A DNA stretch of 11,777 nucleotides, taken from an uncultured Oscillibacter sp. (lineage in GTDB: Bacteria; Bacillota_A; Clostridia; Oscillospirales; Oscillospiraceae). How positions within the stretch are numbered: position 1 is the stretch's first letter; each line of letters starts with the position of its first letter. Positions 1-5,842 of this stretch are shown here, in pieces. The notes beneath the pieces were generated by a model. It was given only the letters and a program-made list of their open reading frames with translations. It was not told the origin of the DNA and ran no database searches. The stretch spans positions 1 to 11,777 of the forward strand of contig CABQCB010000034.1 of the NCBI GenBank assembly GCA_902462475.1. The letters are read 5' to 3'. The translations under genes and the position numbers were made by a program.

Positions 1-1
1 T

Positions 2-25
2 GCCGGGAAAGGAGGCGTCCGATGA
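2..25 (+). CDS. 3' end of an upstream gene, probably an ABC transporter ATPase (partial)
   Basis: Reading from base 2, an open frame gives AGKGGVR and a TGA at 23-25. That stop overlaps the ATG of the next gene in an ATGA arrangement, the usual layout for translationally coupled operon genes. MacB-type permeases are normally preceded by their ATP-binding subunit, so this is probably its C-terminus. Only seven residues are visible and none is diagnostic, so both the frame and the identity are inference from context. Confidence 0.4.
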   Translation, partial: AGKGGVR

Positions 26-1221
26 GCTTTTCCGAGACGTTCCTCCTGGCCCTGAAAAATATCCGCTCCAGCAAGATGCGCACGTTTTTGACCATGCTGG
101 GCATCATCATCGGCGTCACCGCCGTCATCGTCATCGTGGGCCTGGGCAGCGGCATGCAGGGCTACATCGAGCAGAGCTTCGCCGACATGGGCACCGACTC
201 GCTGACGGTGATGATCATGGGCCGGGGCTCCTCCCGCAGCGTCAGCGAGGAGGATATGTATGCCATGGTGGATGAGCACAGCGACATGCTCAAGGCCATC
301 TCCCCCACGGTGAGCATGATGGGCAGCGTGAAGATCGGCAGCGACACCCTCTCTTCCACCTCTACCACCGGCGTCAGCGAGGACTATTTTTCCATGAAGG
401 GCTATGAGGTGTCCCAGGGCCGGGGCCTTCAGTACACGGACATGAAAAACCGCAAGAAGGTCTGCGTGGTGGGCGAGTACCTGAATCAGGCGTACTTCGG
501 CGGCAACGCCGTGGGCCAGACCATCAAGATCGGCGGCACCTCGTTTTCCATCGTGGGCGTGCTGGCCCAGCAGGGCTCGGAGCTGGAGGAGGGCGGCAGC
601 GACGACTGCATCTATCTCCCCTACTCCACCGCCGCCCGGCTGAGCTTCACCGGCACCATCTCCAGCTACGTCATCACCGTGCAGGATACGGACCAGATCT
701 CCCAGGCCAAGGCCCTGGTGGAGCAGGAGCTGTACAGTGTCTTTTCCGACGAGGGCGCCTACACGGTCACCAGCATGGCCGAGCTGGTGGATGAGATGAA
801 CTCCATGGTGAACATGATCATCTACATCCTGGCGGGCATCGCCGCCATTTCCCTGGTGGTGGGCGGCATCGGCATCATGAACATCATGCTGGTGTCCGTC
901 ACGGAGCGCACCCGGGAGATCGGCATCCGCAAGGCCCTGGGCGCCCGGGAGAGCGCCATTATGCGCCAGTTCGTCATCGAGGCGGCCACCACCTCCTCCC
1001 TGGGCGGCGTCTTAGGCATCGTGCTGGGCTACATCCTCTCCGCCGTGGCCACCACCGTCATCGCCGCGGTGCTGCCGGATACGCCCATCACCGTCACGCC
1101 CACGCTGCTGGCGGTGGTCGTGGCCTTCGGCGTGTCCACCGGCATCGGCGTGGTGTTCGGGTATCTGCCTGCCAAGAAGGCGGCGGTGCTCAACCCCATC
1201 GACGCCCTGCGCTACGACTGA
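22..1221 (+). CDS. MacB/FtsX-family ABC transporter permease
   Basis: This 399-residue inner-membrane protein is the permease half of a MacB/YknZ-like ABC exporter. Such systems use ATP to drive export or transmembrane force transfer, moving peptides, antibiotics or lipoproteins. The N-terminus (about 1-20) has the family 'ALKNIRSSKMRTFLTMLGIIIGV' pattern leading into TM1 (about 21-43). An extracytoplasmic MacB-PCD domain follows (about 45-260), then TM2 (about 264-292), the FtsX signature TERTREIGIRKALGA (294-308), TM3 (about 325-350) and TM4 (about 362-382). The C-terminus ends PAKKAAVLNPIDALRYD, also typical. Length matches the family. GGAAAGGAGG lies at about 6-15, just before ATG 22. The start overlaps the stop of the preceding frame, implying coupling to an ATPase gene outside the window. 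The substrate cannot be read from sequence. Confidence 0.93.
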   Translation: MSFSETFLLALKNIRSSKMRTFLTMLGIIIGVTAVIVIVGLGSGMQGYIEQSFADMGTDSLTVMIMGRGSSRSVSEEDMYAMVDEHSDMLKAISPTVSMMGSVKIGSDTLSSTSTTGVSEDYFSMKGYEVSQGRGLQYTDMKNRKKVCVVGEYLNQAYFGGNAVGQTIKIGGTSFSIVGVLAQQGSELEEGGSDDCIYLPYSTAARLSFTGTISSYVITVQDTDQISQAKALVEQELYSVFSDEGAYTVTSMAELVDEMNSMVNMIIYILAGIAAISLVVGGIGIMNIMLVSVTERTREIGIRKALGARESAIMRQFVIEAATTSSLGGVLGIVLGYILSAVATTVIAAVLPDTPITVTPTLLAVVVAFGVSTGIGVVFGYLPAKKAAVLNPIDALRYD

Positions 1222-1226
1222 GGCAC

Positions 1227-1263
1227 AAAAAAAGACGTCCCGGATGTCCGGGACGTCTTTTTT
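1227..1263. terminator. Bidirectional intrinsic terminator between the permease gene and nfo
   Basis: A perfect 10-bp stem (1234-1243 with 1248-1257, GACGTCCCGG/CCGGGACGTC) closes a 4-nt ATGT loop. An A-run at 1227-1233 and a T-run at 1258-1263 make it a valid Rho-independent terminator on both strands. It ends the plus-strand permease operon and the convergent minus-strand nfo, whose stop codon lies inside the T-run. Confidence 0.93.
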
Positions 1264-2098
1264 ACGCCTGCTCTGCCGCACGGCGCAGCAGGGCGATCTC
1301 GGCGGTGTAGCCGGGGATGTCGTTGGGGGTCTCCAGGCAGAAGGGCAGATCCTGCAGGGCGGAATGGCGCACCACGCGCACCAGGGCGTCCAGGCCGATG
1401 CAGCCCGCGCCGATGCAAGCGTGGCGGTCTTTGTGGCTTCCCAGGCCGTTGCAGCTGTCGTTGAGGTGGATGGCGCGGAGGCGGCGAAGGCCGATATGGC
1501 GGTCAAACTCCGTCAAAACCCCGTCCAGGTCGCCGGCGATGTCGTAGCCCGCGTCCCAGACATGGCAGGTGTCCAGGCACACGCCCACCTGGTCTGCAAG
1601 CTCCACCCGGTCCAGAATTTCCCGCAGCTCCTCGAACCGGCCGCCCACCTCGCTGCCCTTGCCCGCCATGGTCTCCAGCAGTACGGTGGTGGACTGGCCG
1701 GGGCGCAAAATGGCATTCAGGCCCTGGGCGATGAGGGCGATGCCCGCCTCGATGCCCTGGCCCACATGGCTGCCGGGGTGGAAGTTATAATACTGGCCGG
1801 GCAGATGCTCCAGCCGGGCGAGGTCGTCGGCCATGGTGTCCCGGGCAAAAGTCCGGTTTTCCTCCGCGGCACCGCAGAGGTTCAGCGTATAGGGCGCGTG
1901 GGCCACCAGGGGGGTAAAATTGTTTTCCCGCAGCAGCGTCCGCAGGGCCTGGATGTCCTCCAGGTCCAGGGCCTTGGCCCGGCTTCCCCGGGGATTGCGG
2001 GTGAAAAACTGAAAGGTGTCCGCTCCCATGTCCAGGGCCTGCCGGCCCATGGCGGCAAAGCCCTTGGACGAGGAGAGGTGACAGCCGATGTGCAGCAT
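1262..2098 (-). CDS. nfo: Endonuclease IV (class II AP endonuclease)
   Basis: The 278-residue TIM-barrel protein cleaves the DNA backbone 5' to abasic sites, and in characterised members also removes 3'-blocking groups, in base excision repair. Its predicted tri-zinc site is complete: H67 (VAHAPY), H107 (NFHPGSH), E142 (LLETMAGKG), D176 and H179 ([13 protein letters not shown]), H211 ([11 protein letters not shown]), D224 and H226 (KDRHACIG), E256 (LETPND). Spacing matches E. coli Nfo with small offsets. The start at 2098 is preferred over an in-frame ATG at 2176. AAGGAGG (complement of 2106-2112) sits 7 nt upstream, the homologous sequence begins [14 protein letters not shown], and the longer version would run into the preceding small gene. 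It lies 47 nt downstream of that gene and is probably cotranscribed with it. Confidence 0.96.
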   Translation of the reverse strand: MLHIGCHLSSSKGFAAMGRQALDMGADTFQFFTRNPRGSRAKALDLEDIQALRTLLRENNFTPLVAHAPYTLNLCGAAEENRTFARDTMADDLARLEHLPGQYYNFHPGSHVGQGIEAGIALIAQGLNAILRPGQSTTVLLETMAGKGSEVGGRFEELREILDRVELADQVGVCLDTCHVWDAGYDIAGDLDGVLTEFDRHIGLRRLRAIHLNDSCNGLGSHKDRHACIGAGCIGLDALVRVVRHSALQDLPFCLETPNDIPGYTAEIALLRRAAEQA

Positions 2099-2145
2099 GA
2101 GGGGTCCTCCTTGTACATGGTGCGGCGCTGTGCGGCGCCTGCCCC

Positions 2146-2325
2146 TTATTGTACCGGATGCTGGGCATCGGCGCAAGCGTCGCCGGCATTTTCCTCCTGG
2201 GAAAGATACAGCTCCTCCGCCTGCTGCTGGGCGGCCATCAGGTCGGCGCGCAGCCGCGCCAGGGTTTCCTCCGTTTCGCTCAGTGCGTTGAACAGCAACA
2301 CATATCCCTTAAAAAGTTCCTGCAT
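2146..2325 (-). CDS. Small hypothetical protein, helical and acidic (59 aa)
   Basis: This 59-codon gene, running from ATG at 2325 to TAA at 2146, is easily missed because of its size. The protein begins [15 protein letters not shown], followed by a Glu/Arg/Ala/Gln-rich stretch ([20 protein letters not shown], then [10 protein letters not shown]) that should form an amphipathic helix or short coiled coil, and an acidic polar tail. There is no signal peptide or cysteine motif. AGAAAGGA lies about 10 nt upstream of this ATG, whereas an earlier ATG at 2336 sits directly on that site and could not use it. It precedes nfo on the same strand and is probably its operon partner. Function is unknown. 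Support is the ribosome binding site, placement and regular heptad-like composition. Confidence 0.6.
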   Translation of the reverse strand: MQELFKGYVLLFNALSETEETLARLRADLMAAQQQAEELYLSQEENAGDACADAQHPVQ

Positions 2326-2563
2326 ACTGTGGTCATCCTTTCTGAGTTGTCACAAGATATTGGATTTGACAGGACTATCATACACAAAGGGGCAGCGGAA
2401 TTTTGCCGGAATCTGTCGAGGCGGTCGGGAAATTGCCGCATGGGGGCGCAGGGGCGGAGAACGGGACGGAAAGGGCGGTTTTTCTGCTCTTTCCGTCGCC
2501 TTTGGGGGCACTTTGGTAAATTTTAAAAAACTGTGAAGAATGGCAAAATTTCAGGGAGCGGGG
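2326..2563. other. Divergent intergenic region between the nfo unit and the mgtE unit
   Basis: No open frame with a credible ribosome binding site was seen here. On the minus strand, TATGAT-like and CAATAT-like boxes occur near 2360-2385, but none has a well-spaced -35, so the nfo-unit promoter is not assigned. A small perfect palindrome, TTGT-C-ACAA, lies at about 2348-2356. An A/T-rich patch (2515-2530) and a 9-bp inverted repeat (listed separately) are the other visible features. Confidence 0.5.
2465..2497. repeat. 9-bp perfect inverted repeat in the divergent intergenic region
   Basis: GACGGAAAG (2465-2473) is exactly complementary to CTTTCCGTC (2489-2497), separated by a 15-nt spacer. 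No T-run follows on either strand, so it is not a standard terminator. It lies about 70 nt upstream of the mgtE-unit -35 box and could be an operator, a hairpin in an unseen transcript, or chance. Confidence 0.5.
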
Positions 2564-2593
2564 TTGAAAAAACCGTTGTCCGAGTGCTATACT
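2564..2593 (+). promoter_or_regulatory. Sigma-A promoter of the leader peptide-mgtE unit
   Basis: A -35 box TTGAAA (2564-2569) is followed by an 18-nt spacer and a -10 box TATACT (2588-2593). The TGC at 2585-2587 supplies an extended -10. The predicted start is near 2600, giving an untranslated leader of about 250 nt before mgtE. Confidence 0.8.
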
Positions 2594-2604
2594 GACCGGG
2601 CAGA

Positions 2605-2850
2605 GCGGCGCTGCCGCCTACATGAATTGACTGAAAAGGAGGAAAGGTAAGTGGATACCGGCAGTCGAAGTTTCAAAACAGCCAGCGACGTTCCCTTGCG
2701 GCGTCCCCTTGCCTTGTTCCGGGCAGTCTGAAAAGCCGCATCCATGGGAGTGTTGCCGCACAGGCCCGTCCCCGTTCAGGGGGTGGTGTCGGTGCGGCTT
2801 TGTGCGTCTGCTTTGAAACTTCCCAATGAAAAAAAGGGAGGTTTAAAGCC
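2605..2850 (+). promoter_or_regulatory. Structured, switch-like mRNA leader of mgtE
   Basis: The leader holds several pairings. A 5' hairpin joins 2605-2609 to 2613-2617. A long-range perfect 10-bp helix joins AAGTTTCAAA (2668-2677) to TTTGAAACTT (2812-2821) and extends by three pairs past one mismatch. A 9-bp helix joins AAAGCCGCA (2732-2740) to TGCGGCTTT (2793-2801). A competing 7-bp helix, GCCGCAC (2755-2761) with GTGCGGC (2792-2798), uses the same 3' strand. A small CCCC/GGGG hairpin lies at 2770-2782. TTCCCTT (2691-2697) could also mask the mgtE Shine-Dalgarno (2834-2840). A leader peptide is encoded across 2651-2731. The conserved blocks of the M-box Mg2+ riboswitch and the yybP-ykoY element were not found. 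No T-run follows the helices, so control would be translational or Rho-dependent. The helices are visible in sequence; their regulatory role is inferred. Confidence 0.6.
2651..2731 (+). CDS. MgtL-like leader peptide upstream of mgtE (26 aa)
   Basis: A GTG at 2651 opens a 26-codon frame ending in TGA at 2729-2731. AAGGAGG (2636-2642) is 8 nt upstream, an ideal ribosome binding site, and an in-frame TAA lies directly before the GTG, so this is the only start. The peptide begins MDTGSRSFK and ends with ASDVPLRRPLALFRAV. That tail resembles enterobacterial MgtL ([17 protein letters not shown], recalled from the literature), whose translation senses Mg2+ and proline supply to control mgtA. Here the downstream gene is also a Mg2+ transporter. 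The frame spans one strand of the long-range leader helix (2668-2677), and its stop touches the strand at 2732-2740. Ribosome position could therefore select the RNA fold. Existence of the frame is well supported; the sensing role is inference. Confidence 0.7.
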   Translation: MDTGSRSFKTASDVPLRRPLALFRAV

Positions 2851-4197
2851 ATGGAGAAGAAGATTTGGGCCCTGTGCCGCCAGCTGCTGGAAGAGAAGAA
2901 GTTCCGGGAGCTGCGGGAGCTTTTGTGCGAAGAAAACGAAGTGGATCTGGCGGAGCTTTTGGAGACGCTGCCTGTGGAGCAGGCGGTGCTGGCGTTCCGG
3001 GCGCTGCCTAAGGAGCTGGCGGCGGAGGTGTTCTCCCTGCTGCCGCCGGAGTTTTGCCGCTCCATCGTGGACGCGGCCAGCGACCGGGAGCTGGGCGAGA
3101 TCGTGGAGGAGCTGTCCGTGGATGACGCGGTGGACATCCTGGAGGAGCTGCCCGCCGGCGTTGCAAGCCGTATGCTCCGCCAGGCCACGCCTGAGACCCG
3201 CAAGCTTTTGAATCAGTTTTTGCGCTACCCGGAGGGCAGCGTGGGCAGCATCATGACCGCCGAGCTGGTGAAGCTCAAGCGGACGGATACCGCCGCCGAT
3301 GCCATTGAGCGCATCCGCCGGGTGGGAGAGGACTGCGAGTCCATCTACACCTGCTATGTGACGGACGAGGGGCGGATGCTCCAGGGGGTGGTGACGCTGC
3401 GCCAGCTGCTGCTGGCGGCGGACGGCACCACGGTGGAGTCGATCATGGAGCCGGACGTGATCGCCGCCCGCACCACCGACGACCGGGAGCAGGCGGTGGA
3501 GACCATGATGCGCTATGACTTTCTGGCCCTGCCCGTGACGGACGCGGAGGGACGTCTGGTGGGCGTGGTCACCGTGGACGACGTGATGGACGTCATGGAA
3601 GAGGAGGCCACCGAGGACTTTGAGAAGATGGCCGCCATGGCCCCCTCGGAAAAGCCGTATCTCAAGACCGGGGTCTTCACCCTGGCCCGCCACCGGATCT
3701 TGTGGCTCTTGGTGCTGATGATCTCCGGCATGATCACCGGCGGCATTCTGGGCCGGTATGAAGAGGCCTTTGCGGCGCTTCCCCTGCTGGTGACGTTCAT
3801 CCCCATGCTGACGGATACCGGCGGAAACGCCGGCAGCCAGTCCAGCACCCTGGTCATCCGCGGCATGGCCGTGGGCGATATCGAGCTGCGGGACTTCCCC
3901 CGGGTGTTGTGGAAGGAGCTGCGGGTGAGCGTGCTGGTGGGCGCGGTGCTTGCGGCGGTGAATTTTGTGCGGCTGGTGATCCAGTACCCCGGCAATCAGC
4001 TCATTTGTCTGACGGTGACGCTGGCCCTGTTTGCCACGGTGGTCATCGCCAAAACCGTGGGCGGCGTGCTGCCTATGGCGGCCAAGCTCATCCGGGCGGA
4101 CCCCGCCATTATGGCCGCGCCGCTGATCACCACCATCGTGGACGCGCTGTCCCTCATGATCTATTTTGCCATCGCCAAGCAGCTGCTGCCCATCTGA
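2851..4197 (+). CDS. mgtE: MgtE-family magnesium transporter
   Basis: This 448-residue protein is a homodimeric Mg2+ channel/transporter of the cytoplasmic membrane. A helical MgtE N domain (about 1-128) is followed by two CBS domains (about 130-190, starting EGSVGSIMT, and about 195-255), a linking plug helix, and five predicted membrane segments (about 283-305, 308-325, 355-378, 384-408, 420-445). The signature FIPMLTDTGGNAGSQSSTLV lies at 316-335. D431 in ITTIVDALSL corresponds to the pore aspartate (D432) of Thermus thermophilus MgtE. In that family the cytosolic domains bind Mg2+ and close the pore. GGGAGG (2836-2841) precedes ATG 2851 by 9 nt. It is expressed from the promoter at 2564 through a structured leader with a leader peptide. 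No intrinsic terminator follows before the next promoter. Confidence 0.97.
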   Translation: MEKKIWALCRQLLEEKKFRELRELLCEENEVDLAELLETLPVEQAVLAFRALPKELAAEVFSLLPPEFCRSIVDAASDRELGEIVEELSVDDAVDILEELPAGVASRMLRQATPETRKLLNQFLRYPEGSVGSIMTAELVKLKRTDTAADAIERIRRVGEDCESIYTCYVTDEGRMLQGVVTLRQLLLAADGTTVESIMEPDVIAARTTDDREQAVETMMRYDFLALPVTDAEGRLVGVVTVDDVMDVMEEEATEDFEKMAAMAPSEKPYLKTGVFTLARHRILWLLVLMISGMITGGILGRYEEAFAALPLLVTFIPMLTDTGGNAGSQSSTLVIRGMAVGDIELRDFPRVLWKELRVSVLVGAVLAAVNFVRLVIQYPGNQLICLTVTLALFATVVIAKTVGGVLPMAAKLIRADPAIMAAPLITTIVDALSLMIYFAIAKQLLPI

Positions 4198-4226
4198 GTT
4201 TTTCTGGAAAGAACAAAAATTCCCCG

Positions 4227-4255
4227 TTGACAAACGAAAAAAGCTGTGGTAACAT
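4227..4255 (+). promoter_or_regulatory. Sigma-A promoter of the T-box operon
   Basis: A consensus TTGACA (4227-4232) is separated by 17 nt from TAACAT (4250-4255), with TGG at 4247-4249 giving an extended -10. The predicted start is near 4262, just before T-box Stem I. It begins 30 nt after the mgtE stop. Confidence 0.87.
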
Positions 4256-4261
4256 CACACT

Positions 4262-4541
4262 CAACAAAACGCAAGGACGCAGAGTAGTAAGCGGGAAGGC
4301 CCATGCAGAGAAGTGTCGGTTGGTGCGAGACACGATGGCCGCCGAACCGCTGAACTGGCTGCAGAGCGGCCGGGCCGAAGGTGAGTAGGCGCGGACGGGT
4401 GCACCCGTTACAGTGCAGGGATATGATGGTATCCCGCAGAGTGATCCTCGTTCGAGGATAAAGAAGAGTGGTACCGCGGAAGCGTTTTTGAACCTTTCGT
4501 CTCTTCTGCCCTGACAGGCAGGAGCGACGAAAGGTTTTTTT
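4262..4541 (+). promoter_or_regulatory. T-box riboswitch (tRNA-sensing), specifier probably UGG (Trp) or CUG (Leu)
   Basis: The leader has the standard T-box layout. In Stem I, AGTA plus AGCGG (about 4284-4293) pairs with CCGCT plus GAA (about 4347-4354). The distal hairpin GTGTC/GACAC encloses GGTTGGTGCGA. Further hairpins include CGGGTGCACCCG (about 4396-4407) and GGGATA/TATCCC (about 4428-4445). The T-box sequence AGAGTGGTACCGCGG is at 4465-4479. In the specifier loop, GAA is followed by C-TGG-C; the register of B. subtilis glyQS (GAA-N-codon) gives TGG (4356-4358), tryptophan. Shifting one base gives CTG (leucine), which would be followed by a purine and agrees better with UGGU pairing to an A73 tRNA. 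Antiterminator strand CTCTTC (4501-4506) pairs with GAAGAG (4463-4468) and overlaps the terminator. Uncharged tRNA should permit read-through into the transporter-dehydrogenase operon. Confidence 0.96.
4491..4541 (+). terminator. T-box regulated intrinsic terminator
   Basis: AACCTTTCGTC (4491-4501) pairs perfectly with GACGAAAGGTT (4526-4536), enclosing an inner stem CTGCC/GGCAG (4506-4510 with 4517-4521). A T-run extends to 4541. The 5' half overlaps the antiterminator strand, so the two folds exclude each other. Transcripts reading through from mgtE would also meet this site. Confidence 0.94.
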
Positions 4542-4585
4542 GTTGGCTCCCTGCCCCATCAAACCAGTTTTGGGAGGAACCGAAC

Positions 4586-5812
4586 ATGAAAGAAAAACGC
4601 ATCGCAAAGACCCCCTTCATCATCGCCTTCTCCGTGGGCTCCGTGCTGTTTTCCGCCCACGCCGGCGGCGGCTTCGCCACCGGCAACCAGGCCAACACCT
4701 ACTATGTGGGCCTTGGCTGGGCCGGCATCGTCTCCGCCGTGATCGCTATGCTGCTGTTGACGCTGACCATGCGCCAGGCCATGGTGATGTACAACTCCCG
4801 GGGGATGACCAGCTACAAGCAGCTTTTCGAGACCCTCTATCACCCCTTCGACAAGATCGAGTGGCTCTTTGAAGTGTTCTTCTACATCATGGTGCTCATG
4901 GCGGTGGCCGCGGCCATCTCCGGCGCCGCCTCCGCCCTCCAGGGCTACTTCGGCATGAACTACTACCTGGGCATCGTGGCCGTGGGCGCCGTGGTGCTGG
5001 TGCTGACCATCTTCGGCGCGGGCATCGTCCGGGCGGCCTCCACCTACATGGGCATCGCCATTTTGATCACCGCTATCACCATCTACACCGTGGGTATCTT
5101 CAAAAGCGACAGCGCCATCACCACCGTGCTGGCCGCCGACTTTACGGAGCGCGGCTTTGCTGGCATCCCCGCAGCCATCGTCAACGCCTTCACCTACGCC
5201 GGCTTCCAGTGCGTGACGCTGCCCACCATGATCGCCTGCGGCACCCCGCTGAAAAACCGCAAGGGCTGCGGCAAGGCCATGTGGATCTCCTTCGCCATGA
5301 ACACCGTGGCACTGGTCCTCTCCATCTTCATGCTCCTGAGCTGGGAGAGCGTTTACACCGCCGTGGAGGGCGGCACCACCATCCCCACCCTCACCGCCTG
5401 CAACGCCATGGGCATCGGCTGGCTCACCACCGTGTACGGCATCTGCCTGCTTTTGTGCCTCATCTCCACCGGCGTGACCACCATCTTCGGCTTCGTGGCC
5501 CGGTTTGAAAAGCTCCCCATGTTCCGCGCCATCCCCTCCGCCCCCGTCCGCAGCGCCATCGTCTCCGCGTTCATCATCGTGGTTTCCATGACCATCTCCC
5601 TGGCGGGCCTTTCCAACATCATCAAGTACGGCTACGGCTACTGCGGCTATCTCGGCATCGCCGTGGTGGTGATCCCCTTCCTGACCGTGGGCGTGTATAA
5701 AAACCGCGCTTACATCCGTGCCCACGGGGAGGCCTTCCCCGAGCGGCAGGAGGAGAACGCCCCCGCTGCCAAGCCCGTTGCCACCACCCGCCCCGCCGCC
5801 CAGTGCGACTGA
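4586..5812 (+). CDS. YkvI-like membrane transporter, T-box controlled (probable amino acid transporter)
   Basis: This 408-residue protein has about ten predicted membrane helices (roughly 11-29, 42-64, 96-118, 128-147, 154-172, 195-216, 232-253, 278-305, 323-345, 351-370) and a polar Pro/Ala-rich cytoplasmic tail. The first helix breaks at HAGGGFATG (25-33), a glycine-rich unwound segment like the substrate/ion site of LeuT-fold carriers. The overall pattern resembles the uncharacterised YkvI family of the APC superfamily. GGGAGG at 4572-4577 precedes the ATG by 8 nt. The gene lies directly behind a T-box terminator, so it is induced when one tRNA is uncharged. That argues for uptake (or less likely export) of the cognate amino acid, Trp or Leu by the specifier reading, or a precursor of it. 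Family assignment is moderate; the substrate is inference. Confidence 0.8.
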   Translation: MKEKRIAKTPFIIAFSVGSVLFSAHAGGGFATGNQANTYYVGLGWAGIVSAVIAMLLLTLTMRQAMVMYNSRGMTSYKQLFETLYHPFDKIEWLFEVFFYIMVLMAVAAAISGAASALQGYFGMNYYLGIVAVGAVVLVLTIFGAGIVRAASTYMGIAILITAITIYTVGIFKSDSAITTVLAADFTERGFAGIPAAIVNAFTYAGFQCVTLPTMIACGTPLKNRKGCGKAMWISFAMNTVALVLSIFMLLSWESVYTAVEGGTTIPTLTACNAMGIGWLTTVYGICLLLCLISTGVTTIFGFVARFEKLPMFRAIPSAPVRSAIVSAFIIVVSMTISLAGLSNIIKYGYGYCGYLGIAVVVIPFLTVGVYKNRAYIRAHGEAFPERQEENAPAAKPVATTRPAAQCD

Positions 5813-5842
5813 GCACCTGTCAAAAAAAGGAGTATCACCATC

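Noticed and set aside
2099..2176. Longer nfo start at 2176 adding 26 residues
   Set aside because: The extra segment is Arg/Pro-rich and not part of the family, overlaps the small upstream gene's end, and lacks the ribosome binding site that precedes the ATG at 2098.
1244..2536. 430-codon plus-strand open frame opposite nfo
   Set aside because: Starts inside the terminator loop, lies antisense to a complete endonuclease IV and lacks any recognisable domain.
2600..2850. M-box (ykoK) Mg2+ riboswitch or yybP-ykoY riboswitch upstream of mgtE
   Set aside because: The conserved M-box blocks (GUUAGGUGAGGCU-like start, GCUGCC, AGUGCUAAAGCUC-like end) and the yybP-ykoY core were looked for and not found; the helices seen have a different layout.
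2776..4233. 485-codon minus-strand open frame opposite mgtE
   Set aside because: Shadow of mgtE; the sense strand carries the MgtE signature and CBS domains, and the antisense product is low-complexity His/Gln/Arg-rich.
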